A DNA stretch of 64,000 bases from Sediminibacterium sp. Lineage in GTDB: Bacteria; Bacteroidota; Bacteroidia; Chitinophagales; Chitinophagaceae. The notes under the pieces are model-generated. The model worked only from the letters and a program-made list of their open reading frames with translations. It was not told the DNA's origin and made no database searches. The translations under genes were made by a program, and so were the position numbers. Below are positions 44,729-54,414 of this stretch, piece after piece; position 1 is the first letter of the stretch, and the number at the start of each line of letters is the position of its first letter. Where the stretch lies: assembly GCA_017537025.1 (NCBI GenBank), contig JAFWCB010000007.1:124001-188000 (forward strand). The letters are read 5' to 3'.

Positions 44729-46267
44729 CTATTCTTTTGTTCTAGTAACTTTTGCATAATCTACATATTTGTATTTCCCAAGGAGGGTTCTTTTAACCAG
44801 AATTGTATAACTGCCACCACTGTATTTTGCTTTGCTGAGAATATTTTCTTTTGTAGGCTTTAATACTGGAAGATTTGTTTTTTGATTAAGCAATTCATTC
44901 AACACTCTCCCATCCATTGTTTTGGGGATTTCAAGATGATGGATCTGCAAAACGGTAGGTGCTATATCTACATTGGATGTGGGCAATTCGCTAGAAAACG
45001 ATTTTTTAAAACTAGGACCGGCTGCCAATAAAGCTATATGTACTTCGTACGGACTAAAACTACCATGGCCGGCAACACCGCGGCTAAAACTGCTTCCTTT
45101 ATAGCCAAGGCTGTTGGAATCATCGTTCCAATTATAATCAACCAATATATCTCCTGAACGATCAGGATGATTCCAGTGAATAGCATCAAATGAAACAGTA
45201 CCATCTATTGAGCCTTTTAAATCGCCGGGTTTTGCAGCTTTAGTAAAAATACCGCCGATCCAATCCTGAGATTGTAAGGCGGTTACGATTTTTTGAATGA
45301 TTACAGGGTTATGGTCTTTAACGTAGATCGCACCTTCTGCAATAACTACATCTTCACTTTCTTTCGACATTTTTAATCCTTCATTGATCAAAAAATCAGC
45401 TATACCATTTTTCCCGATATGGGTTACAAAACCATGATCTGTAGAAATGATAATATTGAAATTGTTGGTAAGGTGCTTAGATTCAAGGTCGGCAATAATT
45501 CTTCCAAACTGTTCATCTACTGATTTAATAGATGCCATGCTGGTAGTTGCACCAATACCATCACTATGAGCCGTACCATCGGGATCTGAAAACCAGATAG
45601 CACTTACTAACGGTCCATCTATCTTTAAGCCATATTTGATTAATGCATCTGTGATCCATTTATGTTGCGCACTGTTAGGTTTTGCATGAATCGGAACTGC
45701 TCCGATATCTGCGATCACTTTTGACTTTTCACTCTCTGGAAGAATCATACTTGTATTAATGATCGTGCCACCACTAATGGTATGGTTTTGAAATAAGGCC
45801 TGTCCGGATGAGCCCGAACTGAACACCATCATTTTTGCACCGTTTTTTTGTAAAATTTCACCCAATGAAATGGTTGTGAGCAAATGGCCACCCGTAGCTG
45901 CTGAAACCTTTTCCATTTCGGATGCTTCGCCTGTGTTAAGTCCTTTGGTTTTATCTATCTGCGGAAAATAAACTGTATTGCCCAGGATCCCATTAGTAGC
46001 GGGATAACTTCCTGAAGAGTAAGAAGATGAATTAACCCTTGTTACGGTTGGAAATACACTGTGGTGTTGCTTACCATAACAACCTCTCTTGCTGAATGCA
46101 TATACATTAGGCATAGTTTCCGGACTTATATAATCGGGGCGTAATCCATCAAAAAAAACAATCAGCGTATGTATATTTTCCTGCTTTTTATTTGTTTGAG
46201 CAATACTCATATTCGCTATCATAAAAACTAAAAAACTAAGCAGAAATTTATTTGTTATTGATAACAT
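44729..46267 (-). CDS. Exported alkaline-phosphatase-superfamily phosphodiesterase (NPP type)
   Basis: From the ATG at 46267 this is a 512-residue enzyme with a signal peptide (ITNKFLLSFLVFMIANMSIAQ). Its metal motifs are FDGLRPDY, the nucleophile region FPTVTRVNSSSYSSG (Thr), WFSDPDGTAHSDG, ISTDHGFVTH and AGHGSFSP. It is of the type I nucleotide pyrophosphatase/phosphodiesterase kind and would cut phosphodiester or pyrophosphate bonds in the periplasm or on the surface. It is 19 bases from the SusD gene and is the only enzyme gene in the locus. Confidence 0.88.
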   Translation of the reverse strand: MLSITNKFLLSFLVFMIANMSIAQTNKKQENIHTLIVFFDGLRPDYISPETMPNVYAFSKRGCYGKQHHSVFPTVTRVNSSSYSSGSYPATNGILGNTVYFPQIDKTKGLNTGEASEMEKVSAATGGHLLTTISLGEILQKNGAKMMVFSSGSSGQALFQNHTISGGTIINTSMILPESEKSKVIADIGAVPIHAKPNSAQHKWITDALIKYGLKIDGPLVSAIWFSDPDGTAHSDGIGATTSMASIKSVDEQFGRIIADLESKHLTNNFNIIISTDHGFVTHIGKNGIADFLINEGLKMSKESEDVVIAEGAIYVKDHNPVIIQKIVTALQSQDWIGGIFTKAAKPGDLKGSIDGTVSFDAIHWNHPDRSGDILVDYNWNDDSNSLGYKGSSFSRGVAGHGSFSPYEVHIALLAAGPSFKKSFSSELPTSNVDIAPTVLQIHHLEIPKTMDGRVLNELLNQKTNLPVLKPTKENILSKAKYSGGSYTILVKRTLLGKYKYVDYAKVTRTKE

Positions 46268-46286
46268 GGTTTTTATTTTATGTGAA

Positions 46287-47771
46287 TTATTTATCCCACC
46301 AAACTTTTGTATTACTATCATCAGTACCGCCAATAGCATTGACTGCAGCAGCATAATTAGCTGAATTTAATGATTGAAGATAGGTTGGGTATGGAACTCT
46401 GTATGGGAACTGATTTTCAACCGGAATACCTGAACCACGTGGTAACACAGGGTAACCCGTTCTTCTTTTTTCAAACCATGCCTGATAGTCAACAAAAAAA
46501 TAAGCGTAATATTTTTGCACAATAATCTGCTCTAATTGGGCATCAACAGTGCCTGCGGCATTATAAGCTACCCCCGGCTGGTTGAGGTAATTGGCAGGCA
46601 TAATTGCGCCCCATTGCGCCATGGATGCAGTAATCGCATTCTCATAATGAATTTTAGGAGTCTTACCTGTATTATAACCTTTTAATGCAAGTTCTGCCTT
46701 GATAAATTCTTCCTCAGCATAAGTTATCATGATACCCAGGTTTGATGAGGTTTTTAATGCATCTGTATAACTGGAATTGGCGCCTACAACATATTGTAAA
46801 GTAGTTGGGTAACCACTTTCAATTCCCTGATACACACTTGCACCACCAACTGTTACCGGTATTGCCCAAATAGCTCTGCGGGGATCATTATCTGCATTCA
46901 TTTTATTTAAAAAGAATTTAGTAAAATAAGTACCATCTCTCCAATCTAGTTGACGAGCAGTATAATATGGATTGAAATACGGGGTAATATTCGGATATCG
47001 AAAAATTCCATCATCAGCAGTTGAAGTAAAGACCGGATATTTTACAGGATCTGCAAGAATAGCGTTGATTTGTGCTACCACATCCAGTTCGCTGCTTCGT
47101 TTTAACAAGCGCAATAAAAGTCGAAGGCGTAAAGTATTACAAAATTTTTTCCAACGCTGTATACCAATATTTTTTCCACCGGTTAATGTATTAGATGGAT
47201 ATATATTATCGCCTCCATAAGTGAGTACCTTTGTATCATCAAACAAATCATTGGCTGTAATCAGATCTTTTAGAATTTGGGTGTAAATACTTTTTTGAGA
47301 ATCAAATTTAGGCTGAAAGTTTCCAGAAGATGCCTGATTAGCTTCTGAGTAAGGAATATCTCCATATAAATCAGTAATGATAGAATATGCCCAACATTTA
47401 TAAATCAAAGCAATAGCTTTATAATTTTTCTCACCAAGTTTATCTGATATGCTAATGATGTCATCAATATCTGCCATATTTCCGTAGAAGCTTGTCCAGA
47501 TTCCCGCACCTGCATTAATGTAATATCGGTGAATACCGCCGCTTGAACTACTTCTGGGCGCATCTACCTGCATTAATTCGTGTGTAAAATTCCGTGCGGC
47601 ACTGATACTGTTGTTCACCATTTTATACTGTAACTGGCCAATCACAACACCCGGATTAACATTTACGGGTCGGTTTGGATCTGTATTTAAGTTATCAAAA
47701 TTTTTTGTACAGGAAGTAAACATTACGAGTGTTATAATGAACGCGGTTAATTTGTTATAATATTTTTTCAT
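46287..47771 (-). CDS. SusD/RagB-family nutrient-binding lipoprotein
   Basis: A 494-residue protein with a lipoprotein signal ending in FTSC, then the SusD-like_2 type start NFDNLNTDPNRPVNVNPG and TPR-like helices (LIYKCWAYSIITDLYGDIPYSEA). It sits on the outer membrane and captures the nutrient for the SusC channel. It lies 19 bases after the SusC stop. Confidence 0.9.
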   Translation of the reverse strand: MKKYYNKLTAFIITLVMFTSCTKNFDNLNTDPNRPVNVNPGVVIGQLQYKMVNNSISAARNFTHELMQVDAPRSSSSGGIHRYYINAGAGIWTSFYGNMADIDDIISISDKLGEKNYKAIALIYKCWAYSIITDLYGDIPYSEANQASSGNFQPKFDSQKSIYTQILKDLITANDLFDDTKVLTYGGDNIYPSNTLTGGKNIGIQRWKKFCNTLRLRLLLRLLKRSSELDVVAQINAILADPVKYPVFTSTADDGIFRYPNITPYFNPYYTARQLDWRDGTYFTKFFLNKMNADNDPRRAIWAIPVTVGGASVYQGIESGYPTTLQYVVGANSSYTDALKTSSNLGIMITYAEEEFIKAELALKGYNTGKTPKIHYENAITASMAQWGAIMPANYLNQPGVAYNAAGTVDAQLEQIIVQKYYAYFFVDYQAWFEKRRTGYPVLPRGSGIPVENQFPYRVPYPTYLQSLNSANYAAAVNAIGGTDDSNTKVWWDK

Positions 47772-47790
47772 AGCTATACTATAGAGTTTA

Positions 47791-50700
47791 TTAAAATTTG
47801 AGGGTCAGGTTAATGCCCATGGTTCTAGTTGAAGGGAACTGCATCAGTTCCACACCTGGCGTTAGTGTACCGCTGTTAAGGTTGCCTCCCTCAGGATCAA
47901 ATCCAGGGAAACTTGTGATATTAAAAAGATCCCTCCCGTAAACTGCAAGACTTGTTTGTTTTATACCCACTTTGTTTAACAATTTTTCCGGGAGATTGAA
48001 TTCAAATCTTGCTTCACGTAGTTTCAAATAGCTTGCATCAAAAACATTCATCTCGGCATTATTGATCGCATATACGTTTTCGTAAAAGGAACTTGCTGAT
48101 ACATTCACTGTATTGGGTTTGAATTTCCCATCTATGCCTAGTACAACCCCATCGCCTACAATACCATTATCTCTTCCTGGCAGTGTACTGGTTAATTTAC
48201 CAAGTGTCGCATATTTATGATTAGTTTGCGAGAACATACTACCTCCTTTCTGATAATCAAACAAAATACTTACCCTGAATTTCTCAAAATGGAATTCATT
48301 GTTCCAACCTGCTTTCCAATCTGCAAAAGCATTACCCCATACTTTCGTATTTACATCAAGTGTAGCAGGTAATCCTGTTGAATTATAAATGATCTGTCCA
48401 TCCGGAGAACGTTGAAATCCTCTGCCATATAAATCACCCATTCTTCCGCCTACTCTTGCTTCGATGGTTACATTTCCATCGTGACTATAAATTACCTGAC
48501 TGGTTACACCATTCGCCAGTTCTTTTACATAACTCCGGTTTCTGCTCCAGTTTAAAGTTGAACTCCATTTAAACTTACGAGTAAGGATGGGTATGCCTTT
48601 TATCTGTAATTCAATACCTTTACTTTCAATCAATCCTGCATTAATCAGTGCATTTGAATAACCTGATGTTGGATCCAAGGGAATTGCGATGATCTGGTTT
48701 TTACTTTTGTTTTGATAAACAGCCAGATCGAACAACAAACGGCTTTTGAATAAACGCAGATCAAATCCTAATTCATAACTGGATGTAATTTCCGGTTTTA
48801 AAGAAGGGTTATATAGGGTTTGTGAATTAGTAAAGTTGTTTCCGTAAATAGGATCGTAATATTTAGATGTTTGATACGGACGCGTATCATTACCTACCTG
48901 TGCCCATGAAAGCCTCATTTTTGCAAAGGATATCTGGGTTGGTAAATGAAACATATCACTCAATAAAAAACTAGTGCTTACCGATGGATAAAAAAAGGAA
49001 TTATTACCATAAGGTAATGTACTGCTCCAGTCGTTTCTCCCGGTTACATCCAGAAAGACCTTTTCCAAATACGACCATTGTGTTGATCCATATAAACTGT
49101 TAATTGCTTTCTCTGATCTCAATGGATCGGCAACTGCCTGATTCAGGCTATTTGAGATCTGATAAATACCGGGCTGTGCCAGCTGGTCTGCATACATGCC
49201 TGAAAAATTATAGGTTTGATGCATGGCATTGGCTCCTGCAGAAAATGAATATTTAATTTTTGTATTCAACCGGTCTTTATAGGTGAGCAATGCATCTGTA
49301 TTTATTTCATAACTAAAGACATTCTGTTCCCGATAACTCCCTTTTGGAAACTTAGTCATACTATAAGGGCGTTGTTGTGAACGAAATTCAAAAGACATAT
49401 CAACTCCACTTCTTACCATCAGTTCTAATTTTTTAGAAAATTCATAGTTTACAGAAAGGTTTCCGATGATACCGTGTTTATTTAATTTGTTAATGTTTTC
49501 GTAGATATCCAAATAAGGATTATCCGGCCCGGGATTAAATGGATTTTTTTGTTGTACACCTGTTAAACCCGGTAGCCAATAAGGTTTAAACCAATCGGAT
49601 TTTATATTAGGAGCTGTACCGATTGCCAAAAAATACATGAGTGTTTGATTATTATATCCCGCTGAAGGCAGGTTATCGCTCTTTTTATTAGTATAGGTTA
49701 CTTTACCGCTGATTTTAAGTTTATCAGAAACTTTTTGCATAACAGATATGGATGCAGATGTTCTTTCATAACCCGTATTCGGAATGATCCATGTATTTTT
49801 TAATTGAGAAACAGATAACCTTACAGAACCTCTATCATTACCCCCTTCTATAGAAACACTATTGGTTATAGTAGCACCTGTCCGAAAAAAATCTTTAATA
49901 TAATTTCTGTCTGCCACCCATGGCGTTCTAGCTGTTGCCTTATTATCAGGTGTTGTGGGATCATATTGAAAATAACTTTGTCCGTTGAATTTTGGCCCCC
50001 AAGCCCTTCCGGCGGCAACACCTGTACTAGTATTAATTCCATCGGGGCTATCACCGTAAGAGTAATAAGCCATGGTTCTGCCCTCGCCATAATCATATTG
50101 ATAATCCGGCCACCGGTTAACTTGATCAATACTGAAATTAGAATTTATCGTGATACCAAGCCCTTTGTCTTTCCTTGCACCGGTTTTGGTAGTAATGATC
50201 AAGGCACCACCCGCTGCACGGCTACCATATAATGCAGTTGCGCCCGGACCTTTTAAAACGGTAACATTAGCAATATCATCCGGATTTATATCGGAAAGAT
50301 CTGAGCCAAAATCAATCGGGCTATCTTGTGCCAGATGTGCTTTGTATCCCGTTCCCGTAATCTTGCTGCTAACAGGTACTCCATCAATTACGATCAATGC
50401 CTGGTTATTATCGAGGTTCAATGAATTCTCACCTCGTAAAGTAATTCTGGATGATCCCATAGGGCCGGATCCTGTTCCCTGAATATTTAATCCTGCCACT
50501 TTTCCGGAAAGTGAGTTTACCCAGTTATTGGTTTTTGCATCCTTCACGTCATTTTCTGTAACGCTTTGTGCTGCATAGCCCAATGATTTTTCTTCTCGTT
50601 TAATACCAAGTGCCGTCACTATTACCTCGTTTAATTGATTTTCGGAAGTCTTCATTTTAATGAGAATGGAATTATTCTGTCCACTTACTATTTTAAATTG

Positions 50701-51009
50701 CTTTAAAAAAGTATTGGCATATCCCACATATGAAAAAGTGAAATCATAGAATTTATCCTGCTTCATTTGTGTGAAGCTGAAAATTCCTTTTTCATTTGTA
50801 ACCGATTTTAAAATTTCTGAAGTGCCTGATTGTTTTGCCTCAACATTAACCCCAGCCAATAGTATATTACCATTTTCAGAGATTACGGTGCCGGTAACAG
50901 TAGCAACAGGTACTTGTGAATTTATCGACCCCATAAAAACAAATAGCAATACAATACTAACTGCTATTTTTTTGAGCACCCGTTTTTTTGGGTAAATAAT
51001 TCGATTCAT
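47791..51009 (-). CDS. SusC/RagA-family TonB-linked outer-membrane transporter
   Basis: A 1072-residue protein: signal region, a carboxypeptidase-regulatory-like domain (about 35-120), the plug (LNEVIVTALGIKREEKSLGYAAQ, LIVIDGVPV, GPGATALYGSRAAGGALIITTK) and a 22-strand barrel ending in FPSTRTMGINLTLKF. It takes up a ligand delivered by SusD, powered by TonB. No STN domain is seen, so signalling to FecR would need another route. It follows fecR with 46 bases. Confidence 0.93.
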   Translation of the reverse strand: MNRIIYPKKRVLKKIAVSIVLLFVFMGSINSQVPVATVTGTVISENGNILLAGVNVEAKQSGTSEILKSVTNEKGIFSFTQMKQDKFYDFTFSYVGYANTFLKQFKIVSGQNNSILIKMKTSENQLNEVIVTALGIKREEKSLGYAAQSVTENDVKDAKTNNWVNSLSGKVAGLNIQGTGSGPMGSSRITLRGENSLNLDNNQALIVIDGVPVSSKITGTGYKAHLAQDSPIDFGSDLSDINPDDIANVTVLKGPGATALYGSRAAGGALIITTKTGARKDKGLGITINSNFSIDQVNRWPDYQYDYGEGRTMAYYSYGDSPDGINTSTGVAAGRAWGPKFNGQSYFQYDPTTPDNKATARTPWVADRNYIKDFFRTGATITNSVSIEGGNDRGSVRLSVSQLKNTWIIPNTGYERTSASISVMQKVSDKLKISGKVTYTNKKSDNLPSAGYNNQTLMYFLAIGTAPNIKSDWFKPYWLPGLTGVQQKNPFNPGPDNPYLDIYENINKLNKHGIIGNLSVNYEFSKKLELMVRSGVDMSFEFRSQQRPYSMTKFPKGSYREQNVFSYEINTDALLTYKDRLNTKIKYSFSAGANAMHQTYNFSGMYADQLAQPGIYQISNSLNQAVADPLRSEKAINSLYGSTQWSYLEKVFLDVTGRNDWSSTLPYGNNSFFYPSVSTSFLLSDMFHLPTQISFAKMRLSWAQVGNDTRPYQTSKYYDPIYGNNFTNSQTLYNPSLKPEITSSYELGFDLRLFKSRLLFDLAVYQNKSKNQIIAIPLDPTSGYSNALINAGLIESKGIELQIKGIPILTRKFKWSSTLNWSRNRSYVKELANGVTSQVIYSHDGNVTIEARVGGRMGDLYGRGFQRSPDGQIIYNSTGLPATLDVNTKVWGNAFADWKAGWNNEFHFEKFRVSILFDYQKGGSMFSQTNHKYATLGKLTSTLPGRDNGIVGDGVVLGIDGKFKPNTVNVSASSFYENVYAINNAEMNVFDASYLKLREARFEFNLPEKLLNKVGIKQTSLAVYGRDLFNITSFPGFDPEGGNLNSGTLTPGVELMQFPSTRTMGINLTLKF

Positions 51010-51055
51010 AAGTGTATAATTTTGAGTTTAAAGAAATTGTGACCAGTTATGATGT

Positions 51056-52135
51056 TTATTGTTTATTATCCCTTACACGAGTAATGATATATACGTTATC
51101 TGTTGTTTGAAAGCGTAAAGAATTCATCTGAACAATCGCATTTAATATGGAAGAAGGCAGGTCTTTACGATTGATTGTTGTTGTAAAAAGCATACCTGCA
51201 ACGTCTTTTTTATCATAAACAATCTTTATACTATAAAGCTTTTCCATTTTTTCAAATACCTCAGAGAGTGGCGTATTTGAAAAAATAATCTCATCGCCTA
51301 ATGATTGATTAACAGAATTTTTTTCGTGAATTATTTTTTGTTTTGCGTGTTCGGTATTCAGTCTGGTGATAGCCTTTTCATTTTCAAAACGAACTTCTTC
51401 TCCAGAATACAATAATTTCCCGTTTTCCCAACCTTTAATAATTCGCCTAGTAGATTGTATCTTTAAGATACCCTCAAATAGTTTCACTGAAATAACTCCT
51501 GCCGAGAGATTTCCGTTAACCTGAAACCTTGTTCCTATTGCTGTTGTGGCAATTTCATCACAAAAAACTGTGAAAGGCTTTGTTTTATCTTTTGCTACAC
51601 TGAAAATTGCCCTGCCCGAGAGATATATATTTCTTGCTGTGTAATTGAAATCGCTTGCGTAACATATCGTGGAATGTGGGAAAAGTTCAATCTTACTATT
51701 ATCTTTCAGTAAAATAATTTGGGAATGTTTCCGACTGTTTTTAACAGTGACCCATTCTGTGTAGATAGGTTTAGATCGATTTGCTTTTTGATTGGTTTGT
51801 AGAACAGCTTTATCCTTTATTAGAAATACAGGATAGCCTGTTAAAAGTAAAAAGATTATACAGACGGCAGCCAATAAAGCTTTTTTGTTATAAAATGTAT
51901 CTTTTTTCCGGATAGTCATCTTAACTATATTATCCGGTTTAATTTTTTGATATATAAAATCCCATATATCAGTGCATATAGTATGAGGCATTTCATCATA
52001 TGAAGCTTCCCATTTACCTTTAAGCAGAACGGCAAGCTCTTCATCGGTGCATGTCTCAAGCCATTCTTCTGTAATATTTTTTTCTTCTGTGGTGCATTGG
52101 TTATTAGTGTATTTATAAAATAATTCCTCTGTCAT
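51056..52135 (-). CDS. FecR-type anti-sigma factor
   Basis: From the ATG at 52135 this is a 359-residue protein. It has an N-terminal cytoplasmic sigma-binding part (TEELFYKYTNNQCTTEEKN), one membrane helix (about 85-105, LLAAVCIIFLLLTGYPVFLI), a FecR periplasmic domain and a C-terminal DUF4974-type domain (FSNTPLSEVFEKMEKLY). It controls the divergent sigma factor in response to the SusCD system. A GTG at 52144 would add three residues. The sigma gene starts 182 bases away on the plus strand. Confidence 0.9.
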   Translation of the reverse strand: MTEELFYKYTNNQCTTEEKNITEEWLETCTDEELAVLLKGKWEASYDEMPHTICTDIWDFIYQKIKPDNIVKMTIRKKDTFYNKKALLAAVCIIFLLLTGYPVFLIKDKAVLQTNQKANRSKPIYTEWVTVKNSRKHSQIILLKDNSKIELFPHSTICYASDFNYTARNIYLSGRAIFSVAKDKTKPFTVFCDEIATTAIGTRFQVNGNLSAGVISVKLFEGILKIQSTRRIIKGWENGKLLYSGEEVRFENEKAITRLNTEHAKQKIIHEKNSVNQSLGDEIIFSNTPLSEVFEKMEKLYSIKIVYDKKDVAGMLFTTTINRKDLPSSILNAIVQMNSLRFQTTDNVYIITRVRDNKQ

Positions 52136-52214
52136 GGATGCCACTTAATGTGATGAATACGATAATCACGAAGACGGGCACAAAAAACCAGTATACAGTA
52201 TTTTGAATTAATAA

Positions 52215-52242
52215 TTTGGTAATATACCACTCTCTACTTTTG
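52215..52242 (+). promoter_or_regulatory. Candidate promoter for the ECF sigma gene
   Basis: TTTG (52215-52218), 16 bases, then TACTTTTG (52235-52242), 75 bases before the GTG start. The spacer is slightly short for the pattern. Confidence 0.35.
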
Positions 52243-52317
52243 CAAATAAGCTAAACTGCTAGTCTGTTTTATTAAAAGAATCTTTTTTATTGACTAATTA
52301 TATCTTAATAACAAAAA

Positions 52318-52878
52318 GTGCAACAATCCGATCAGCAAATCGTCTTATTTAAAAAAATATTCTATGCAACTAAAGACAAACTTTTTGGTTTCATAAAGAG
52401 TATTCTTACCGACGAGTCTAAAGTGCAGGATTGTATGCAGCAATGCTATTTGCAACTTTGGGAAAGAATTGACAGAATAGATACCGATCAGGATGTATTA
52501 CCGCTTTTATTTACTTATTCTAGAAATATTGCTATCGATACTTTACGCAAAAACGCAAAATATGTATGGGTAGATGATGTAAGTATTTATTCAAAACAGA
52601 TAGGCTTTGAAAATAATGGAGAAAGTACTATTCAGCATAAAGAAAATTCATTTGAAATTAATGAGGTTTTGCAGGTATTGCCTCCAAAAAGGCGGCAGGT
52701 TTTTAAACTGATTAAACTATATGGATATTCCTACAAGGAAGCAGCTCTTCATCTAAATATCAGTATAAACACAGTAGAAAAACACATGCAGGAAGCCCAA
52801 AAGTCTTTATCTATGAGAAACTTAAAAAAAATTACGATTATTTGTCTACTTATTAAAGCATTATCTGATATCCAGTAG
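52318..52878 (+). CDS. RNA polymerase ECF sigma factor (FecI type)
   Basis: A 186-residue sigma factor with region 2 (KVQDCMQQCYLQLWERID, with IAIDTLRKNAKYVWVDD) and region 4 (LPPKRRQVFKLIKLYGYSYKEAALHLNIS with the recognition helix INTVEKHM). The start codon is GTG (52318). Its gene is divergent from fecR, unlike the more usual same-direction fecI-fecR pair. It would direct transcription of the SusCD-phosphodiesterase operon. Confidence 0.9.
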   Translation: MQQSDQQIVLFKKIFYATKDKLFGFIKSILTDESKVQDCMQQCYLQLWERIDRIDTDQDVLPLLFTYSRNIAIDTLRKNAKYVWVDDVSIYSKQIGFENNGESTIQHKENSFEINEVLQVLPPKRRQVFKLIKLYGYSYKEAALHLNISINTVEKHMQEAQKSLSMRNLKKITIICLLIKALSDIQ

Positions 52879-53032
52879 TTTCTTTTAGTGAAATATTTAC
52901 GTTACTCACTAAATGTTGGCGACTTCTTATATAAAAACTTATATAAGCTATTAAATTTACTTTCTCAAAAAAGATATATCATTTTCTTTCAATATACGGA
53001 AATCTTCCTATTTTCAGTTTATAAGAACAAAG

Positions 53033-53557
53033 ATGCACGGCAATACTATTATGTATATTTCCTATTTGCGTGTAGGTAGACTTTTATACTATTCTTTAGC
53101 ACTCTTCATTTTTGAAGCCTGGTTCTATTGGATAAAACTGGAAAAAGCTTATACCCTACAAATGATCCCATGGATACTATTCTGGGCATGGAGTTTCATG
53201 TTTTCCTTCATCCATATTTTCCTGGTATTAGCCGATGGTTGGTCGAGATTTCAAAACTATAAAAGAGCTAAAGATCAATTCTTTATACATGGCTTTAATA
53301 AGCGTATTGCTAACCATTATATTGGATCTAAATGTCAGCGTATGGCAGCAGAAGTAGCCGCAGAAGAATTAGGCATGGGCGATGAAGTAAAGAAACATTA
53401 TGCCAGTATGGGTGTGAAATGGTATCATTATGTACCCTACTTCATGATTAAAGAGCCCCTCTTTTTAATAAAGAAGAAATTCTGGTCGCGCACGTTTCTG
53501 GAAAAAGCATATACCCCAAAATTTGATTATTCAAAGATGGATTTTGCCATCCAATAA
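53033..53557 (+). CDS. Membrane protein of an ABC-transporter operon
   Basis: A 174-residue protein with two N-terminal membrane helices (about 18-34 and 44-64) and a soluble C-terminal half (KCQRMAAEVAAEELGMGDEVKKHYASMG, FWSRTFLEKAYTPKFD). No known domain is recognised. The stop overlaps the ABC ATPase start by one base (TAATG), so it is part of that operon. A start at 53051 (MYISYLRVG) is possible. Confidence 0.75.
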   Translation: MHGNTIMYISYLRVGRLLYYSLALFIFEAWFYWIKLEKAYTLQMIPWILFWAWSFMFSFIHIFLVLADGWSRFQNYKRAKDQFFIHGFNKRIANHYIGSKCQRMAAEVAAEELGMGDEVKKHYASMGVKWYHYVPYFMIKEPLFLIKKKFWSRTFLEKAYTPKFDYSKMDFAIQ

Positions 53558-54414
53558 TGAGTATCACTGCAATCAATATTACCAAATCGTTTGGAAAAAG
53601 ACGCGTGTTAGATAATGTGAGTATCCAATGTGCACCGGGAGAAATATGTGGTTTACTGGGAGCCAATGGAGCCGGTAAAACAACTTTGTTTAAAATCATA
53701 CTGGGATTAACCACCGCAGATGGCGGGGAAGTTCAAGTTAGGGGGAATCATACAAAAAAAATTGGAGCCATTATAGAAGGGCCGGCCTTATACGAATACC
53801 TGAATGCTTATGAGAACATAAAAGTTTTTTCATTGGCACAGCAAATGAAAATAACTAAATCGGAAATCGAGCAACTTCTAATCAAAGTAGGATTACTTAC
53901 AGACAGAAAAGATCCTGTTCGGAATTTTTCTTTGGGAATGAAACAAAGATTAGGCATCGCTATATCATTACTGAATAACCCATCCTGCCTTATTTTGGAC
54001 GAGCCCTTCTCGGGTCTAGATCCCATGGGAATTTCAGCACTGCGAACATTGATTGTTGGATTAGCTGAAAAAGAAAAACTAGCCATTATTCTTTCATCTC
54101 ATATCATTGAAGAATTGAGTAAAATTTGTAATACCCTATATGTAATTAAAGAAGGGCAAATTGTAAATAGCGGAGCTGCTCAAAAAATGATTGCCGATAA
54201 TACCGACGTATACGCTATTGCTGCAAATAATATTCATGAATCAGTTGCCTTAAAAAAATATCCGCATCATATAACCGGACAATGCGCACATATAACTATT
54301 CATGCAGCTGCCATTCCGGCATTGATCGCTCAACTACAAGCTGAAAATATTTTTATCAGCTCATGCACCCCGGAGCTAAATATGGAAAAACTCTTCAATA
54401 TCTCAGCATCGTGA
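53557..54414 (+). CDS. ABC transporter ATP-binding protein
   Basis: A 285-residue ATPase with Walker A LLGANGAGKTTLFK, signature NFSLGMKQRLGIA, Walker B LILDEPFSGLDP and the switch His in SSHIIEEL. The C-terminal 70 residues form a CcmA/NatA-like extension. This is the subfamily of GldA/DrrA-type exporters with separate permeases. It overlaps the next gene (GTGA) by four bases. Confidence 0.92.
   Translation: MSITAINITKSFGKRRVLDNVSIQCAPGEICGLLGANGAGKTTLFKIILGLTTADGGEVQVRGNHTKKIGAIIEGPALYEYLNAYENIKVFSLAQQMKITKSEIEQLLIKVGLLTDRKDPVRNFSLGMKQRLGIAISLLNNPSCLILDEPFSGLDPMGISALRTLIVGLAEKEKLAIILSSHIIEELSKICNTLYVIKEGQIVNSGAAQKMIADNTDVYAIAANNIHESVALKKYPHHITGQCAHITIHAAAIPALIAQLQAENIFISSCTPELNMEKLFNISAS

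Noticed and set aside
52888-53079. 63-residue plus-strand frame in an AT-rich stretch
   Set aside because: Composition (many Lys, Tyr, Phe, Asn, Leu) is that of chance frames in AT-rich DNA, and it overlaps the start of the next real gene in another frame.
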